Positions 22,401 through 36,470 of a stretch of DNA of 64,000 nt are shown piece by piece. This DNA is from Gorsachius magnificus. Lineage: Eukaryota; Chordata; Aves; Pelecaniformes; Ardeidae. Location of the stretch: NCBI GenBank assembly GCA_034008185.1, contig CM067084.1, forward strand, positions 69,040,612 to 69,104,611, in the 5' to 3' direction. Under the pieces are notes generated by a model that worked only from the letters and a program-made list of their open reading frames with translations, searched no databases and was not told the origin of the DNA. Numbering within the stretch: the first letter of the stretch is position 1; every line of letters starts with the position of its first letter. Made by a program: the position numbers and the translations under genes.

Positions 22401-23822
22401 CTCAGGTATGACGTCCTCAGAAATACTAAACATCCTAACTCAGATCAAAGCCTCTTGCAGGAATGCTAAAAGCCATATGAGACTGAAGATACTACACACC
22501 CACATAAGCAGACCCATGAAGACTGAGATCTGTGCTTAACTCGATAATTTCTTTAAAATTCAAATGCTGAGATCCCAAGAAAACAAAATAGAATGAAAAC
22601 GCAAACCACACACTGGGTTGGCCTGCAAGACAAGCTTCTGCTCCAGGATGTGGCTGAACCGTGGCAGATGGTACCTCAGGGCAACTTCTCGTTTTTTCCC
22701 ATAATGAAGCAGCTGCGGTCACCACCAGGTCGAAGACCTTTCATCATTCCCTCAGAGCAGTATTGCTTCTTCCATGTGATTGATACATTCTTTCCTGGGT
22801 AAGAAGAAGGAGGAAAAAAAAAGTGGGGTGGGGGGAGAGACAAAACCATCGGATAAGTATCTGGATTTTCACAACTGAAGGAATCGTTTGTTACTCATTC
22901 AAGGCAAAAATGAAGCATTTGGGAAGAAGTGTGCCTAGGTGCTTCCATACAAACATAACATAATGGCAGCATTAAGAGAACACATTGTAGAACCTGAACT
23001 GTTTGAAACATGTTGATCTGAAGATGAAAAGCCCATCCCATACCCTTTTGCTACTCCTTCATGTAAACAAGTCCCCATCATCCATTTATCAACATAGGAA
23101 TGAATACTCCCTGCCATCTTCCCAACACCATTTCATAATCCCCTTGGCAGGGATCTACAAAAGCAGTCTCATGGATAAAGTTCATCCCAGGGATGACAGC
23201 CATCACAAATCCGACCTTCCAAGTAAGTCCTATTTCTATGCCTCTTCTCAGAGCAATATTCCTCATTTGAATTCTCCCTCAGATATTAAGTTCCAAAGCC
23301 TGCAAAATATTATATCTGGCTTTGCAGTTTCCAGTGAGGCTGTCATTATTACTGTTAAATATCACCAGTGATGCACTGCCTGCACACTTAACTCTGGCTA
23401 AAACTTGATGTCTAGTACATCTATCTTAGTACATCAGGAGCACAGGAAATGATAATAACATACAGAATTTTAAAAAATGGTATATTGTAATTATTATTAT
23501 AATAACCAACCAGTGATTGTAATTAACTGTCATTACTAAAATATGTCTCATTCACTGACATGCCCCCCAAAAGAGAAAACATAAAACCTGGGAACAAAGA
23601 GAGCCTTTATGGCTTGTAATTTAGGGTGGAAAGGTTTTTCCAAGCATGAAGAACAGAACGGAAAAAGAAAAAACCTGCAGAGCAAGGCAGGGTAATAAAG
23701 GGGAGGCCATTATTTTTGGAGAAGCAGCTGGGTGGGATATTTTAGGACACAAAAGCAGTGAGGTATGAAAAAGTCAGTAACTGAGCCAGGAGAGTGCCAG
23801 TTGGGCAGGAGCACATCTAGGA
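19419..23822. other. Gene-free AT-rich stretch
   Basis: No exon recognised. It contains a T-tract near 19999-20015, the second copy of the 40-bp repeat pair (21493-21532) and an A-run near 21870-21885. The open frames present are short and without recognisable similarity. Confidence 0.5.
21493..21532 (+). repeat. Copy B of a 40-bp diverged repeat pair
   Basis: TTTACGTGGTTTCTTTTTCC followed by AAGTTCCAAACAAAAG, the partner of 19171-19210. Similarity fades quickly beyond the unit on both sides, which suggests an old local duplication or a pair of unknown dispersed repeats. Confidence 0.7.
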
Positions 23823-24800
23823 GTCATAGAATCACAGAATCATTTGGTAGGAAAAGAACTTTAAGATCATTGACCCAACTGTACCTGTCCACTACTAAAT
23901 CATGTCTCTAAGCACCTCATCTACCTGTCCTTTAAATACCTCCAGTGACTCTACCACTTCCCTGGGCAGCCCGTTACAGTGCCTGATAACTCTTTCAGTG
24001 AAGAAATTTTTCCTAATATCCAATCTTAACTTCCCCTGGCACAACTTGAGGCCATTTCCCCTCATCCTATCACTTATTACTTGGGAAAAAAGACCGACCC
24101 CCCACCTCGCTACAGCCTCCTGTCAGGCAGTTGTAGAGGGCGATAAGGTCTCCCCTCAGCCTCCTCTTCTCAAGGCTGAACACCCCCAGCTCGCTCAGCT
24201 ACTCCCCATCAGAATTGTGCACCAGACCCCTCACCAGCTTTGTTGCCCTTCTCTGGACACGCTCCAGTACCTCAATGTCCTTCTTGTAGTGATAGGCCCA
24301 AAACTGAACACAGTATTCGAGGCGTGGCCTCACCAATGCCAAGAAGGGAAGGATGATTTCCCTCCTCCTGCTGGCCACACTATTTCTGATACCAGCCAGG
24401 ATCCTGTTGGCCTTCTTGGCCACCTGGGCACACTGCTAGCTCATATTCAGTTGGCTGTCAACCAGTACCCCCAGATCCCTCTCTGCCAAGCAGCTTTCCA
24501 GCCACTCTTCCCCAAGGCTGTAGCCTTACATGGGGTGTTGTGATCCAGCACTTGGCCTTGTTGAACCTCATACAACTGGCTGCAGGCTATTGATCCAGCC
24601 TGTCCAGATCCCTCTGTAGAGCCTTCCTACCCTCAAGCAGACCAACACTTCCACGCAGCTTAGTGTCATCTGCAAAATTGCTGAGGGTGCACTCAATCCC
24701 CTCATCCAGATCGTAGATAAAGATATTAAACTGAACTGGCCCCAACACTGAGCACTGGGAAACATCACTTGTGACTGGCTGTCAGCTGGAGTCCTAGCGA
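23823..24800 (-). mobile_element. CR1 LINE fragment, about 1 kb
   Basis: It starts at the left with TCATAGAATCACAGAATCAT, the reverse of the CR1 3' terminal repeat, so it points left. The minus strand reads part of the CR1 ORF2 reverse transcriptase from right to left. A recognisable central piece at 24199-24423 contains [20 protein letters not shown] and the family hallmark [12 protein letters not shown]...[19 protein letters not shown]. Further right are traces of the FADDTKL region. Stops and frameshifts make it non-functional, and the 5' part of the element is missing. It is the longest mobile element in the window. Confidence 0.93.
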
Positions 24801-26189
24801 TGAGAGGCATTTGGAGCCCTTCTGTACTCCCTAGTTCAGATCTCCATCTTGGATCAGAAGGTAGCAAAAATTCAGACTTGCTTCTGATTCAAAACAACAC
24901 CAGAAGCTTTCTGCAGCCTCTTAAGTTGTTATACATTATTCCTGCCTCTGCTGTAGGTGGTTTTGGAATTTCTTCTCTTTCCATGGTCTAATAGAGCTCT
25001 AGGCTGTACTGCAAACAAGTAAAGTCCACTGCAGTTCATTCTTATCTCCAGGCAAAGAAAGGGAAGGCTACTAGAGTCTCCATGGATCATCTTCTTTTTT
25101 GATTAATATCTTTGTAGTCTAAGTGCAATCAAAACAAGACCTAACAGAACACACTTATAGCCTTTGCTATCCACAGATTCCAAGGATTTCTCAGGACATC
25201 AGGCACTTTCCCTTTTATAATTAATATTACAAAGAGAAATGTGACATGGTAACAGCAGAGCTGGTCTTGTATTCTGGGATGGTCTGGAATACATTTCTGC
25301 CTCTCTCCTATTCATACACAAAGTCTCTTCTCTGTGATCCCATCGCCTTCTCTTTCACATTCCTGTCATCCTCTTTGTCTGCCCTTGCTCCTTTCTGTGT
25401 GACATTATTTATCCCTCCTTTCATTCTCCACTCCAACTCTTTTTGAAACCTTGTTCTCCTTGCAGTCTTATTTCCCTGACATATTTATCCTTCACCCTTC
25501 TCTTATTCTTTTTCTTCATACCACTTATCTAATTAAGCAATGCGGCAACCTAAACACTGTTGAACTGTTTCATAATTACTCCAGTCAGGGAAGAAGTCTG
25601 TTTTGTGAAATGCTTGAGGAAAATAAAAAAGGTCTTCATGATGTCACTTTAGCAAAGAAAAATACTGACCAAGCATTTCCATTGCTTAAGGACCAAGGTG
25701 CAGTTTCCAACCATGCCCCACAGTGATTAAAAACCAGCTGAGTCTTTATCAATAGTGGAACTAAGAGTTTCAGCATGGGTATTTCTGGTACTCAGAAATT
25801 TGTTTGCCTCCCATTCTTTGTTAGGACTAAAATGTATGCCTGAGCAATGATGTGGAGACTGGGCTCATGTTCCTTCACATCAGAAGCAAAATCAATTTCA
25901 GTCACCAACACAAAGAACTGCTAATGCAGAAGGTCATTAAACAAAACTGATTTCTTCGTGACACTAGAGCCTTAAAGGGAACCTTGCAAAATAACAGTGG
26001 TAAGACTGTGCACTGGTTTCTAAGCCAGGACTGAACAATTTCCAACATATCAAAGATCAGTGATCCATTTCCATGCACGCACTTGGTGTTCTCCAATCTT
26101 TTACCACCTCTGTGAGCTGCCAGCATTTATTTGTTCCAGCTGCTCCCAATCGTCCTCATCTAGCCTCGCTCATCATGTGCTAAGTCTCA
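24801..26189. other. Gene-free stretch between two CR1 copies
   Basis: No exon or repeat recognised. A pyrimidine-rich segment at about 25300-25530 gives small open frames of chance type. Confidence 0.5.
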
Positions 26190-26595
26190 AGAATCTATAA
26201 GATCATAGGAAGAAACCTCAGAAGGTCTTTTAGATCAACCTACTCGAAGCAGAGTCAGTTCTGAAGTCAGATCAGTTTGCTCAGGGCTTACTTAGTCGAA
26301 TCTTGAAAACCTCCCTGGGCAGCCTGTCCCACTGCTGGGCTGTCCTCATGAGGGAAAAGCTTTTCCTATATCCAGTCTGAACTTCCCTTGTTTCAGCTTA
26401 CGCCCACTGTGCCTCATCCCCCCACCATGCACCACTGCGAAGAGCCCAGCTCCATCTTCTCAGTTATTTCCTCACAGGTTCAGGAAGGCTGTCGTGAAGT
26501 CCCTCCAAAACTGGCTCTTCTCCAGGGTGAGGAAGCCTAGATCCCTTGGCCTCTCCTTACAGAGCAAGTGATCTACCCCAAGTATCTAAACTAAC
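26190..26595 (-). mobile_element. Old, diverged CR1 fragment
   Basis: The segment keeps the order of CR1 3' landmarks on the minus strand. AAGATCATAGGAAGAAACCTCAG lies at the 3' side, then CTCCCTGGGCAGCCTGTCCC, then a GTTTCAGCTTACGCCCACTG region and the GAAGAGCCC block. The terminal tandem repeat is decayed. Higher divergence than the copies at 5.5 and 23.8 kb indicates greater age. Confidence 0.75.
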
Positions 26596-29500
26596 ATTCT
26601 TAAGGAAGCCCAGAGAGCACCAGTACCGTCAGCCAAGACCATTGCTATCCCCCTGGCCAGCTCAGCTCGTTCGGAGACAGACGATATAACGAATACAATA
26701 ATAGAGATGGTACTGACTGGTCTGCAGAAGCTCATCTACCTCAGCTCATGCTGGTGGAGCAGAACTAGTGCTGACCAACTGCACCTCCTCCTAAAGAGGG
26801 CTGTCCCATTTAACTCCTCCACTTTGACCAGTTCCCTGGGGAGCACAGCTCTGTGTCCACTGCCAGGGTCAGTGGTCTCTGTCCCTTGCAAAGCACAGGG
26901 TAGAAGCCACCCTGCTCCACTGAAGAAGACACAGTATTAAAGCTTTGTGAAAACTGTTCTGAGTGTGTATCAAAGCCAGAAAGAAATGAGCCAATATGGA
27001 GACTTTAAAGACAAACAACAGCAGGGCTGGAAGAAAAAGAAAAACAGCTGCAGGACTGTACACACATTCCTAAAATCTCTAGGGCATCTTCAGAGAGTCC
27101 CTGTTCTCTTTTTTAATTAATGAATGCACACACAAGATTTGAAGTTAAATAGTTCCTTCCATTGAGAAGATAAAGATGAAAAAAGGAGGATGCTATTTTA
27201 TTCTGTTTCTCTGAAAGAGGACACGAAATACTGTGATATAATGTCTGATAATACTGTGAATAACATCTGCTAACCTTCCAAGTGTCTGAGGAGGATTTAG
27301 GTGTGGACCATCATGCAGTTCCAACTGCTTCGCTCTGGCTTCTGACTGACCTCAGGCATTACTGAGATTGCATACTGGGAACATGTCCTCAATATGTAAC
27401 ACACAGCATCAGAGATCACAAGTCGTCAGTACACAGCGAGTGCCCTGTACCTCAGCAGCACCCCTGATACGCAAGGTGAATACACCATATTTCCGTTGCT
27501 TTGTATCGTTAGAGGTGTTTAAAGGGAATAAAGTGAAAAATTCAAGGAATTAATAAAATTTCTTTACATCCAACAAGGACATAGATATTTTTGCTTTGTG
27601 AACAAATATTTGAAGAATATACTATGCAACACCTGAAAAGAGTTTCTGCTGCAAAATATGAAAGAATTACTTTGCTGGGTCTCTGCCCTTGCTAAGCATC
27701 ACATATTGTCTTTTCTTTAGTATCACTGAAGTGTCACTGGTTTCTGCCACTATTCTGGAGCTACAGTAGCACAAATGAAAGAAAATGCCTGGCATGAAGA
27801 CTTGTGCTGTCCTTCAATATTTGATAATGAAGTTACAGATATTTTACTTGGTCTAACTAATATAATAATGAGCATCCAGTCATTCTATCATTTCTATTAA
27901 TTACAGAAAATCAAATGTGTCTGTGGAACACACATCTTAATAGAAAATGATCTACCATAAATTATTTCATGCATGGTTTATAGTACCTTATTTTAAAACG
28001 TAAACATCTTTACCTAGAAAAAATTTGATTACCTGCAAATAGAAAAACAGGTAAAAAAGAAAGGGATTACAAGCAAGGAAAGGCTGCAAAGCTGCATTTT
28101 GCCATAATACACATGGGATACCTCAGCCACTTGATAAAGAAATGCTATACAGCCAAGAGCATACTGATCTTTGAAAAAATGTTTGATTTCTGCATTTGGA
28201 AAAAAGAAAATCAAATAGTATTCATTGTAATCTTCTCATTCACAGCTTGCTGCTTATAAAATTCATTTCTAACTGATGGATTCACATTGTAGCTCAAGAG
28301 GTGTGAATCTCATTAAACACTGAATGAAGACATATTGATCCCAATTACAACCAAAGGCCAACAGAGCTTGCCTATATCTCAGAGGAAAGGAAAAGCTACA
28401 CCAATTGCATCCCAGGGAAAAAAACCAACCAGTTAACCAACCATGGGTGTTGAAAAACACGAATAAATTATATTCTCTTCTGTTAGAAAATGAAATCATG
28501 TTATTCTACATTTTTGCCCTTAATAAAAGTATTACTAAATACTATAACATTTATAGATCTGATTCAACATCATTGCTCTGGCTTTATGCCAGTTTCTTCC
28601 TTATGAAACTGATCTAGTCACTCGGGAAAAATGAATTCATGCAGTGATGAATAAGGTTTGTCTTGATCATACCCTATGCAAAATACATTAATTTCATTAA
28701 CACTTGAATCCACAATACAATCAATATTAAACATACAAGCAACGCTGCTGTTTAATGATACTGAACTCCTCAGAAAAATGTCACACACACTCAGTTTGCA
28801 CTGTTTGGAGAAGAACACTTTAACAGTCTTAATTAGGGTTGGGTAACCACAGTGAACAGGAGTGGCAAATACTAAATTTATAAATGTTGAATTCATTACT
28901 GTGCTGAGTGCCATTCTGGAAGTTTATTTCTTTTGTTAATGTCCTATCAATATATATAGAAATAATACATTTGCTTTCAAAATTGTCTTCTAAATATCCT
29001 TCCAATCCTTTGCAGCTTTGAGATGCATATGCTTACAGAAGAATCCCAATGTCTAACCTCCTGCTCATCAAATATTCCACAACTTTGCAGGCAGGCAGCA
29101 GTAACATACACACTTACGAGATCAGTCACTAACCCAAAATCTTGAAAACGCAGCCAAAGCAAGCCAGCTTGCCAAGAAGCTTAGGGTGAAACTCACTGAT
29201 ATGAAGCAGTCCAACAATTTAAAATGACAAACTAGGAAACCTCGAAGTCTGATCACAGATTGTTGAGAACACACAAAAAAAGGAAAAACCAGCTGGAATC
29301 TTTTTTTTATGATAGAGTTCACCCAGTGCTATTCCTAATTAAAGAGTGGCCCTATTCCAATTTAAAATAAGAAACAATTACAACACCCTTGTATTCAAAG
29401 CATCTTCCACAGGACCCCATTTACTTTACTCATTCCATTTTCCTGTACAGGCACCACCCCATTTCTATATCCTAGAGCTTTTACTAGCCTTGAAAATCTA

Positions 29501-32500
29501 ATGGTATTTATTAAATATAGGCCTTTTTTGTGCTAAGGTAAATCGAGGACATGAACTTAGTGTTATTTACATTTCTCCCATTAAGACAGTTGGTTTTAAA
29601 GGCCACTATAAAGGAGTTAACCTCACACTAGAGACAATAACAGCATGGCATGGCCAAATACAACAGCAGTCTGGTACCTTCGATATAGCAGGTATATTGT
29701 TTCTGAGAAACATCTCACAACAATAGTGCAACTCAATACAATGAAAAAGCAAATTCCAGAAGGATTATCTTGTCAAGTCAAAAATGGAGACAAACCCTAT
29801 CATGTGCATGTTTCACTGAGGTTAGTTAAAGAAGTGAGCATTAGCAAAAAATTACCAACAGTAACGGACGGTAGCAACAACCGCAAGAAATACTTCATGT
29901 CTAATGCTTTAGCACCACACAGCCAGTTGCAACTGGGAAATAAGGTGTTCCTTCCAGTGCTGAATATGCAGCAGTCAGGTTGACCCACAGCAGTCCCACA
30001 GCTCCAAAACCCAATATGCAGTAGAAGCGTGTTCAGCTTGGTTGTTTCCCAATTTTCTGGCCTGGTGGGCCACTCCTTTCCTTACAGTTTCTCAGAGAGC
30101 TATTCTTAATATCAAAATCCTAGCGATAAGATTCTGTTGGTAATGTGTAGTACCAGTTTCACAGACCAGTTGTAGAACACCACTGGAACAGATATATTTG
30201 CAATAGGTAACAGCCATGAATCTTGTAAAAACATTCTTCATTTGCTGAGTTTGATTCAGCCTCCTTGCAGCTTGGCATTGCAAACTGGATTAACAGACTA
30301 TGAGTGGAAAGTCTGTGCCTCAGAGCAGCACCCTGGTCTGGGGAGGATGCTGGGGAAGCCAACAGGTAAGTACAACCATGAAAATCTGAAAGACCTGCCA
30401 GAATGAAGAGCACAAATTGTGAGCCGGACAACATAAGATCCTTGGAAGTAGAGGCCATTTGAGCCCTTCTGTCTCTGAAGCATGCTATCTCTTTAGCAGA
30501 TGATCTTGCCAGCCAGTCCTATTCACATTTGCATAGGTAAATGCTGCCCAGAAGACCAAGGGTTGCATTCATCTAAGCCACAGCAACCTTTGGGCCAGAG
30601 GGTCTTTGTCCTGAGGACAGCAGAGATGCCTGCAAATGCAGACCAGCCCACTGTCCTTCAGGAATTTTAATGATCTGAAAAGCACTACAAATGTACTACA
30701 GAAACCCATTCATTTAAATTATTTGACTTAGGGGGTGTCACAGTCATTTTTTTAAAAAGTCAAGGTCATTAAGAATGGCTTACTCAATACGAGACAGGAT
30801 TTTATGACTCACAGGAGACTGGGAAAATCAGCAGCAACACTGCATATTTAGAGTATAATGTTTAGTCACCAAAGACACTTTCAGAGTTATTGCCTCCTCC
30901 TTAGACACATTTTTTTAATTGCTGCAACAGAGCTGCAGCAGTAACAAAGAAATACCTTCCCCTAAACCGCACAGTCATACAAGTAATTGGGCAGCACTTG
31001 CCTTGCTGCTGTCAGCCTAGGAAAAATGGGCAAGTGAATTCCCATTTCAGAATAGCATTTTTGCATCCCACTACCTCTCTAACATGCAGGGAAAAATGAT
31101 GTATGTGCATCCAGAACAGATTAAGTAGCATCTGAGGAAGAGGATTTCTAGATGCTTTGCACCCTGTAGCAAAAGCTTAGGAAGACAGGAGGACACTTCT
31201 GTTTTGCTTTGTTTTCCTTGCCTGACCTTTACAAAGCCTGTAACAAGCCAGAATAACTGCTAGAGAAGGTTGGATATTTTTTTAAGGTAGTAAAATCAAA
31301 GCAGCATCGTCACAAGCCTGTGAGCAAATCGTAGGCTTTCCATGGTTACTTCCTCATCCTGTTCCCAGGCCAGCCTACAGCAGATTTGTGTGTCCACCTG
31401 CACAGCCCTGTCTGCCAGAGATGGCAGACGGACAGCCATGGCCACAGGAGCACCGGGGGGGTGTTACCCTTGAACACCCCATGGCAGAGCCAGACGGTCC
31501 GCTCATCGCCCCAAAAGCCTCCAGGCCAACAATGAATGTTGCTCAGAGGCAGCAAGCTAAAGACTGCAGACTTTAGTAACTGCAGCACATTGTTACTGCA
31601 AAGTATTTCAATGCACCACCGACAGTAAAAGTCTAAATGGTTTTATCCCAAATCTAACTACTTGAAAATTATTAATAAAAGAAAACCATTTGCTGTTCCC
31701 ATCAATATTTACAGAGGCAAAGCAAGTTTCCCTGGTCCAGCTTTAGCCCTTGGTGGAGGATTCAGCATACAGCATATGACCTACAAAGCAGGAAATCAAA
31801 CTTTGCTATAATCCCGTCCCCCTGAGCACTGAAAAATTTGGAAATCAGACAAGATGAATGCAATGGCCCAGATTCTCTCTGTCATTTGGGCAGTTTTGCA
31901 TCACATTATTAGTCCTAATTCACCCTGCAGGGGCATAGTCCCGACAGTGAGCCACAAGGCCTGTTTTGTTATCATCATCCTGCTCTATGGTTAGAAAAAA
32001 AGAGAGGAAGCTCACCTTCCAGGGATCCCCAGCTGCTGAAACGTCACTCCGTAGCTGCAGATTATAAGTATAAATTACAGTAACCTTTAGGCTGCTATAA
32101 CTTACATTGTAAATATCTGCACTGAATTTTAAGTACATGCTTGGGACACACGTCTGCCCAGAGAATCCTCCTGTCCACTCTGTTTGGACCAATATCTCTA
32201 CTGAGACACAGACCTCAAGGTCAGTCATAAAACAAGCATGGGAAAAAGTGCAGGGTGCCAACGTGTATTTCATCTGCCTTTCCAGTACCATCATATTAGC
32301 TGCGATGCCAGTCAAGAGCCTTCCTAGAATAACCATGTCCTCCAATACCATTAGGACAACTGGGTTTTGTAGGCCATCTGACTACAGGCAGCCTAGTACT
32401 ATGCAAAGAGCTGTAGCTGACCATATCCCAGCTACAGAGACACTAGGATGGTGTAAATACCTCTTCATCCTCTCTTCTGCCTCATTGAGATTTGCACCCA

Positions 32501-32997
32501 TTATATCTAAAGCACGGGGATGCGGGAACTCCAGGATCAAGTGCTGACATGTTAGGGTTTCTGCATGGGATTATTAAAAGTGGTCAGAAACATTTTGCAT
32601 GGAACATTTGATTTTGATGAGGCTGCAGGAATCACGCCTGATTTCCTGCCAGGTCCCCTTCCCTGTTCTTCAACAGTACTCCTGGCAGGTTGACAGAGAG
32701 TGGGAGTTTGAAAGAAGTTATTGCTCCAGGATTGTCTCAGAGATTGCAGAGCTCCTAAGCTGCTGGCTCCTCTACAGATCTCATTAGGCAGGATTCCAAG
32801 AAACTCAGAGTGGAGTATCCCCACTCATAAACTCCAAGGCTGCCAGCTCTGTTAGCCCACCAGGCAGAAAGACAAGAAGCAAAAGTCTGGAAGTTCTGAA
32901 AACGTACAACTCTGGCATCCCAGGCAGCCAGAGGATCCAGACAGACTGCCTTGAGCTAGGGACCCCAGAGCTTCTGATGCCTCCAGTTCCAGGTGTC
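26596..32997. other. Gene-free stretch
   Basis: Moderately AT-rich DNA with no exon, RNA gene or mobile element that I recognise. The longest open frame (31920-32351 minus, 143 codons) has no recognisable domain. Confidence 0.45.
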
Positions 32998-33060
32998 ATT
33001 AACTTCGGACTAGATGATCGTTGCAGGTCCCTTCCAACTGAAAATATTCTATTCTATTCA
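32998..33060 (+). mobile_element. CR1 3' tail fragment, plus orientation
   Basis: GACTAGATGATCGTTGCAGG followed by TCCCTTCCAACTGAAAATATTCTATTCTATTCA. This is the conserved CR1 3' end followed by its short tandem terminal repeat. It is the only CR1 piece in the window with plus orientation. The body upstream is not recognisable. Confidence 0.8.
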
Positions 33061-36000
33061 TTAAGAACTGAAGAAAATACTCCTTTTCATTCTGAATCAG
33101 AATAAAATCAAATTAAACAAATCTATCAATATCCTCTGCAAAATGGTATGACCTTTTTCCATGATGCACCACGTAAATAATGGGCCGTTATGGTGGGTGT
33201 ACAATACATCTTGTGGTCCCCTTCCCTAAACATACAGATTGTACCATTACTCAGCAGACTGAGCTTTCATCACATTCATTGCCTCCTCGCCCTTCCTCTT
33301 TATCCCAGGTCTTCATGCCCTCCCTATTTTATTTTCAAAAGCAAGCTCTTTAGGGAACAACATGTTTTCCCTTTTAATCATACCTGTATAGCCATGCAAC
33401 TCCAGAGAAAGCAAGCAGAAAGTAACAAGACGTAAAAAGAGACTAATTCCATATCTTCATGTTGATTAAGTTGAACAGGATTTATTTTGCTCAAACTCCT
33501 GCTGCCACAAAGCTCTATATGCAGGGCAGCAGGCTTATGTAAGAGCCATGCAGCTGGCTTGCTGTCCCAAATAAGTAAGACAGAATGTGCTGTGACTGCT
33601 ACATGACCTTGTGTGCTGTTCATCAAAGGCTCATATCCATCTTTTTCCCTGGTGAAGTAGACCCACTGAAACCTCAGCCTTCAATTTTGCAAAGACCTGT
33701 AATTGTTACATGTTCATAGCCTGGTGTTACTATCAGACACACTGGATCACTTTCATGAGGCTTTTTTTTTTTTTTTTTTTTTTTAACACTAGTGCCCATC
33801 CACTCCACAAGTGCAGTTTTGTTTCTGGAAAGAAAAGGTTTTGAGTTTATTCATGTTAGTTATATTTTAATATACTGGTTTAAGTTCAGTTGTTAACGTG
33901 TGAGTTCACTCCATCACATTTTCTTACTGCTGCTCCTTGCTCTGCCTTTTCCTTTGACCTATTCCATTTTGTCACACACCCAAAAGTCACCCCTGTGAAA
34001 TGGTCATGACAATGGTCAGGGACTTCATACATGTCCACAGGGCACAGCACGGAGGAGACTCCATCCAGACTTGGATGTTGTAAAAATCTTCTCTCCATTA
34101 AAGCTAGGTGAAGGAATTGCAAAGTGAAGGGGACACAAGTCAACAGCAGGTGCCCAGCTCTCACACTGAAATGAAGTATGTGTGGATCCATGACATGCAC
34201 TCATATTTGAGAACAAAAAATTTGACCTACTACAGTGGGCACCATAACATGTTTTATTCAGGTATCAAATGCATGTAGACATCTATGCAAATCCCATTTC
34301 TAGACCAAGAAGGTAACTCTAACTTGTTAACTTCAGCCTCCAGCTAGCGTGGAAATGAAATCCCTGATTTTCTATAAATATTCTAATATGATTAAATGCA
34401 AGGTGATGCACTAGGAACAAGGCATGCATCCCATGCCTGCAGAATGCTAGACGGTGTCCAGAACAGCACCAAAGAAAGGTCAGAGGCTGCTCTAGATGAT
34501 GAGTCAGCATGACCAGCAAGCACAAAGCAGAAAGACCGAACAGGACTTGGCAGGTAAACTAGCAGGCTGACTGACAGACAAGCCTTTGACATCTCTCAGG
34601 GGTACCTACACTGAGTAGCATATGTGAAGTAGGATTTCCTCAGCATGACTCCTAAGTTTGAGACTTTTCAGAATAAATGCTCCATTCTGTAGGTATGGCT
34701 TCACCTCTTTTTTTTTTTTTTTTTTTTTTGCATTTGATTCCATTTTTACCACAAAATAAAATATTTACAGTAGGCCAGGACAATAATTCGATACCAAGTT
34801 CACCAAAACCAATGGTTTTATCTGCAGAAATACAGCTCTAAAACTTCCTAAATTCGCATCTGTAATAACAGCCAGAGCATGGCCTGCTAAGTTCATCCAC
34901 AGAGCAGGCTCATCCACTGAGCAATTTTATGCTCCGTTAATATATGCAGTGCTACACTAAGCCCAGTTAATCAACACTATCTATTCTGAAGGCAAGAAGA
35001 AAGATTCTGTATGTCTATCACACTCCACCAGCTTTCCCCACCCCCTTAAAGCAATTAGCTTGAAAGACTTCCTGACTAATTTACATAAAATACGTCCTTC
35101 CCTCCTACACCTTGTTAATGCATCAGACTGTAATTTTATAAGGAGTTCTTGGAGATCACCAGTGGCAGCCAGGTATTGGAGAAGGCACTATGCCTCGAGC
35201 ACACTGTCCCGGGAATTTATGAGGGCAGCAGTTTCCCGGATCACCTCATCACCTTCAATGGGCTTACATGCCTGCGAAGCAAAAATGATATTTACTGTCA
35301 GAGATCCTCTAGGTCTGTCTGAAGAGAGAAGGCTACGGATGCAGATAACCTCTGCATTTTTTAGGCTCTGCTTTGAATAGGTGGATGAGAAAAAAGCAGC
35401 TGTCAACAGGCATGAAGCTGCAGCTGAAAGATCAGCGAGACTCACTGCAAAGACTCTGGAAGAGGCAACTTCAATCATTTGCAAGAGGCGAAGCAAGTGG
35501 AACGATCTGTCTGGATAAGATTTGAGGGGTGGGCTTCTTACGGTCAAAATGTTTGGTAACTAGGGGGTTTTTTAGCCGGACTTCAGCTGGCACAACCTCC
35601 TGAGCGAGCTCAGTTCTACACTGATGGCTTAAGCAGGTGGTGATGTATTTGTGGCTTTCAGTTAACAACTTAGTCTTGCAAACCCTCCTCACACCGTTCT
35701 GTTCAAGGGTGTTGGAATGGGAACAGCGCATGCAGGAGACTTACAAGATTAAGCCCAAAGTACTAGGACACAACAGTTCTGTTGGCAATAAGCTACTGCA
35801 AACAGTTGCATAAGCTGAAGAAAAGCAAGAGCAATAGTTCCAAGCGTCTGCTTTTAGCATTATATTTACAGCTTTTCCCTGACTGTGCATATATTAAGCA
35901 GATTGCAAACTTGTAGCGAGTGGAGGGAACAATCTGGCTATTTATAAAGCAGTTAGCCTTTAGGAATGACCTTTGTTTTAACATTAAACTGGTCTGCTTC

Positions 36001-36456
36001 ATGTTCAGACGACCAGCATTTTCATGGTTTGAAAAATGAGAAAATATTCCAAAACTAACTGTGAAGATAGCCAGAAAGATTTCAGCCTTGCACTCTGAAA
36101 GGTCTTGGCTGATGCAGCCTGTGTAAGGATGGAGTCAATGCAATCCTGAGACTGCGACAAAGCACAGAAGCAGAGTGATGTGACTCCAGAGCACATGCCA
36201 GGATGGGGGAGAAAAACACATTCTTTTAATGTTTTTCTGACACGATGAGGCTTTGCGGCAGAGTATTCCTGTTGTCTGTCTTCTAATCAAAACAAACACA
36301 CCACACCTATCTTTGTTCAGAAGTTACCTGCCAATATCAGCTAACAGCTGGACTCCTCGGCCTTATCATTTATCTAGCATTAAGCTGGGACCAAAAAAGC
36401 CTAGAAACAATCATTGGCATGACACCATTTTTCTGACCTTACTTCAGTGTTTTCTT
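33061..36456. other. Gene-free stretch with two long T-tracts
   Basis: It contains T23 at 33762-33784 and T22 at 34708-34729. A segment at 35060-35547 is unusually free of stops on both strands (see findings) but has no recognised similarity. Otherwise nothing was recognised. Confidence 0.45.
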
Positions 36457-36470
36457 GTTTCCAGGGCAAC
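36457..36470 (+). promoter_or_regulatory. RFX X-box-like site
   Basis: GTTTCCAGGGCAAC matches the X-box consensus GTTNCCATGGNAAC at 13 of 14 positions. RFX factors control ciliary and neuronal genes. No promoter is visible nearby, so if functional it would be an enhancer site. Confidence 0.35.

Noticed and set aside
33762..34729. T-tracts as tails of processed pseudogenes
   Set aside because: No upstream poly(A) signal at the right distance, no gene-like body and no target duplication were seen. CR1 does not usually mobilise polyadenylated mRNAs.
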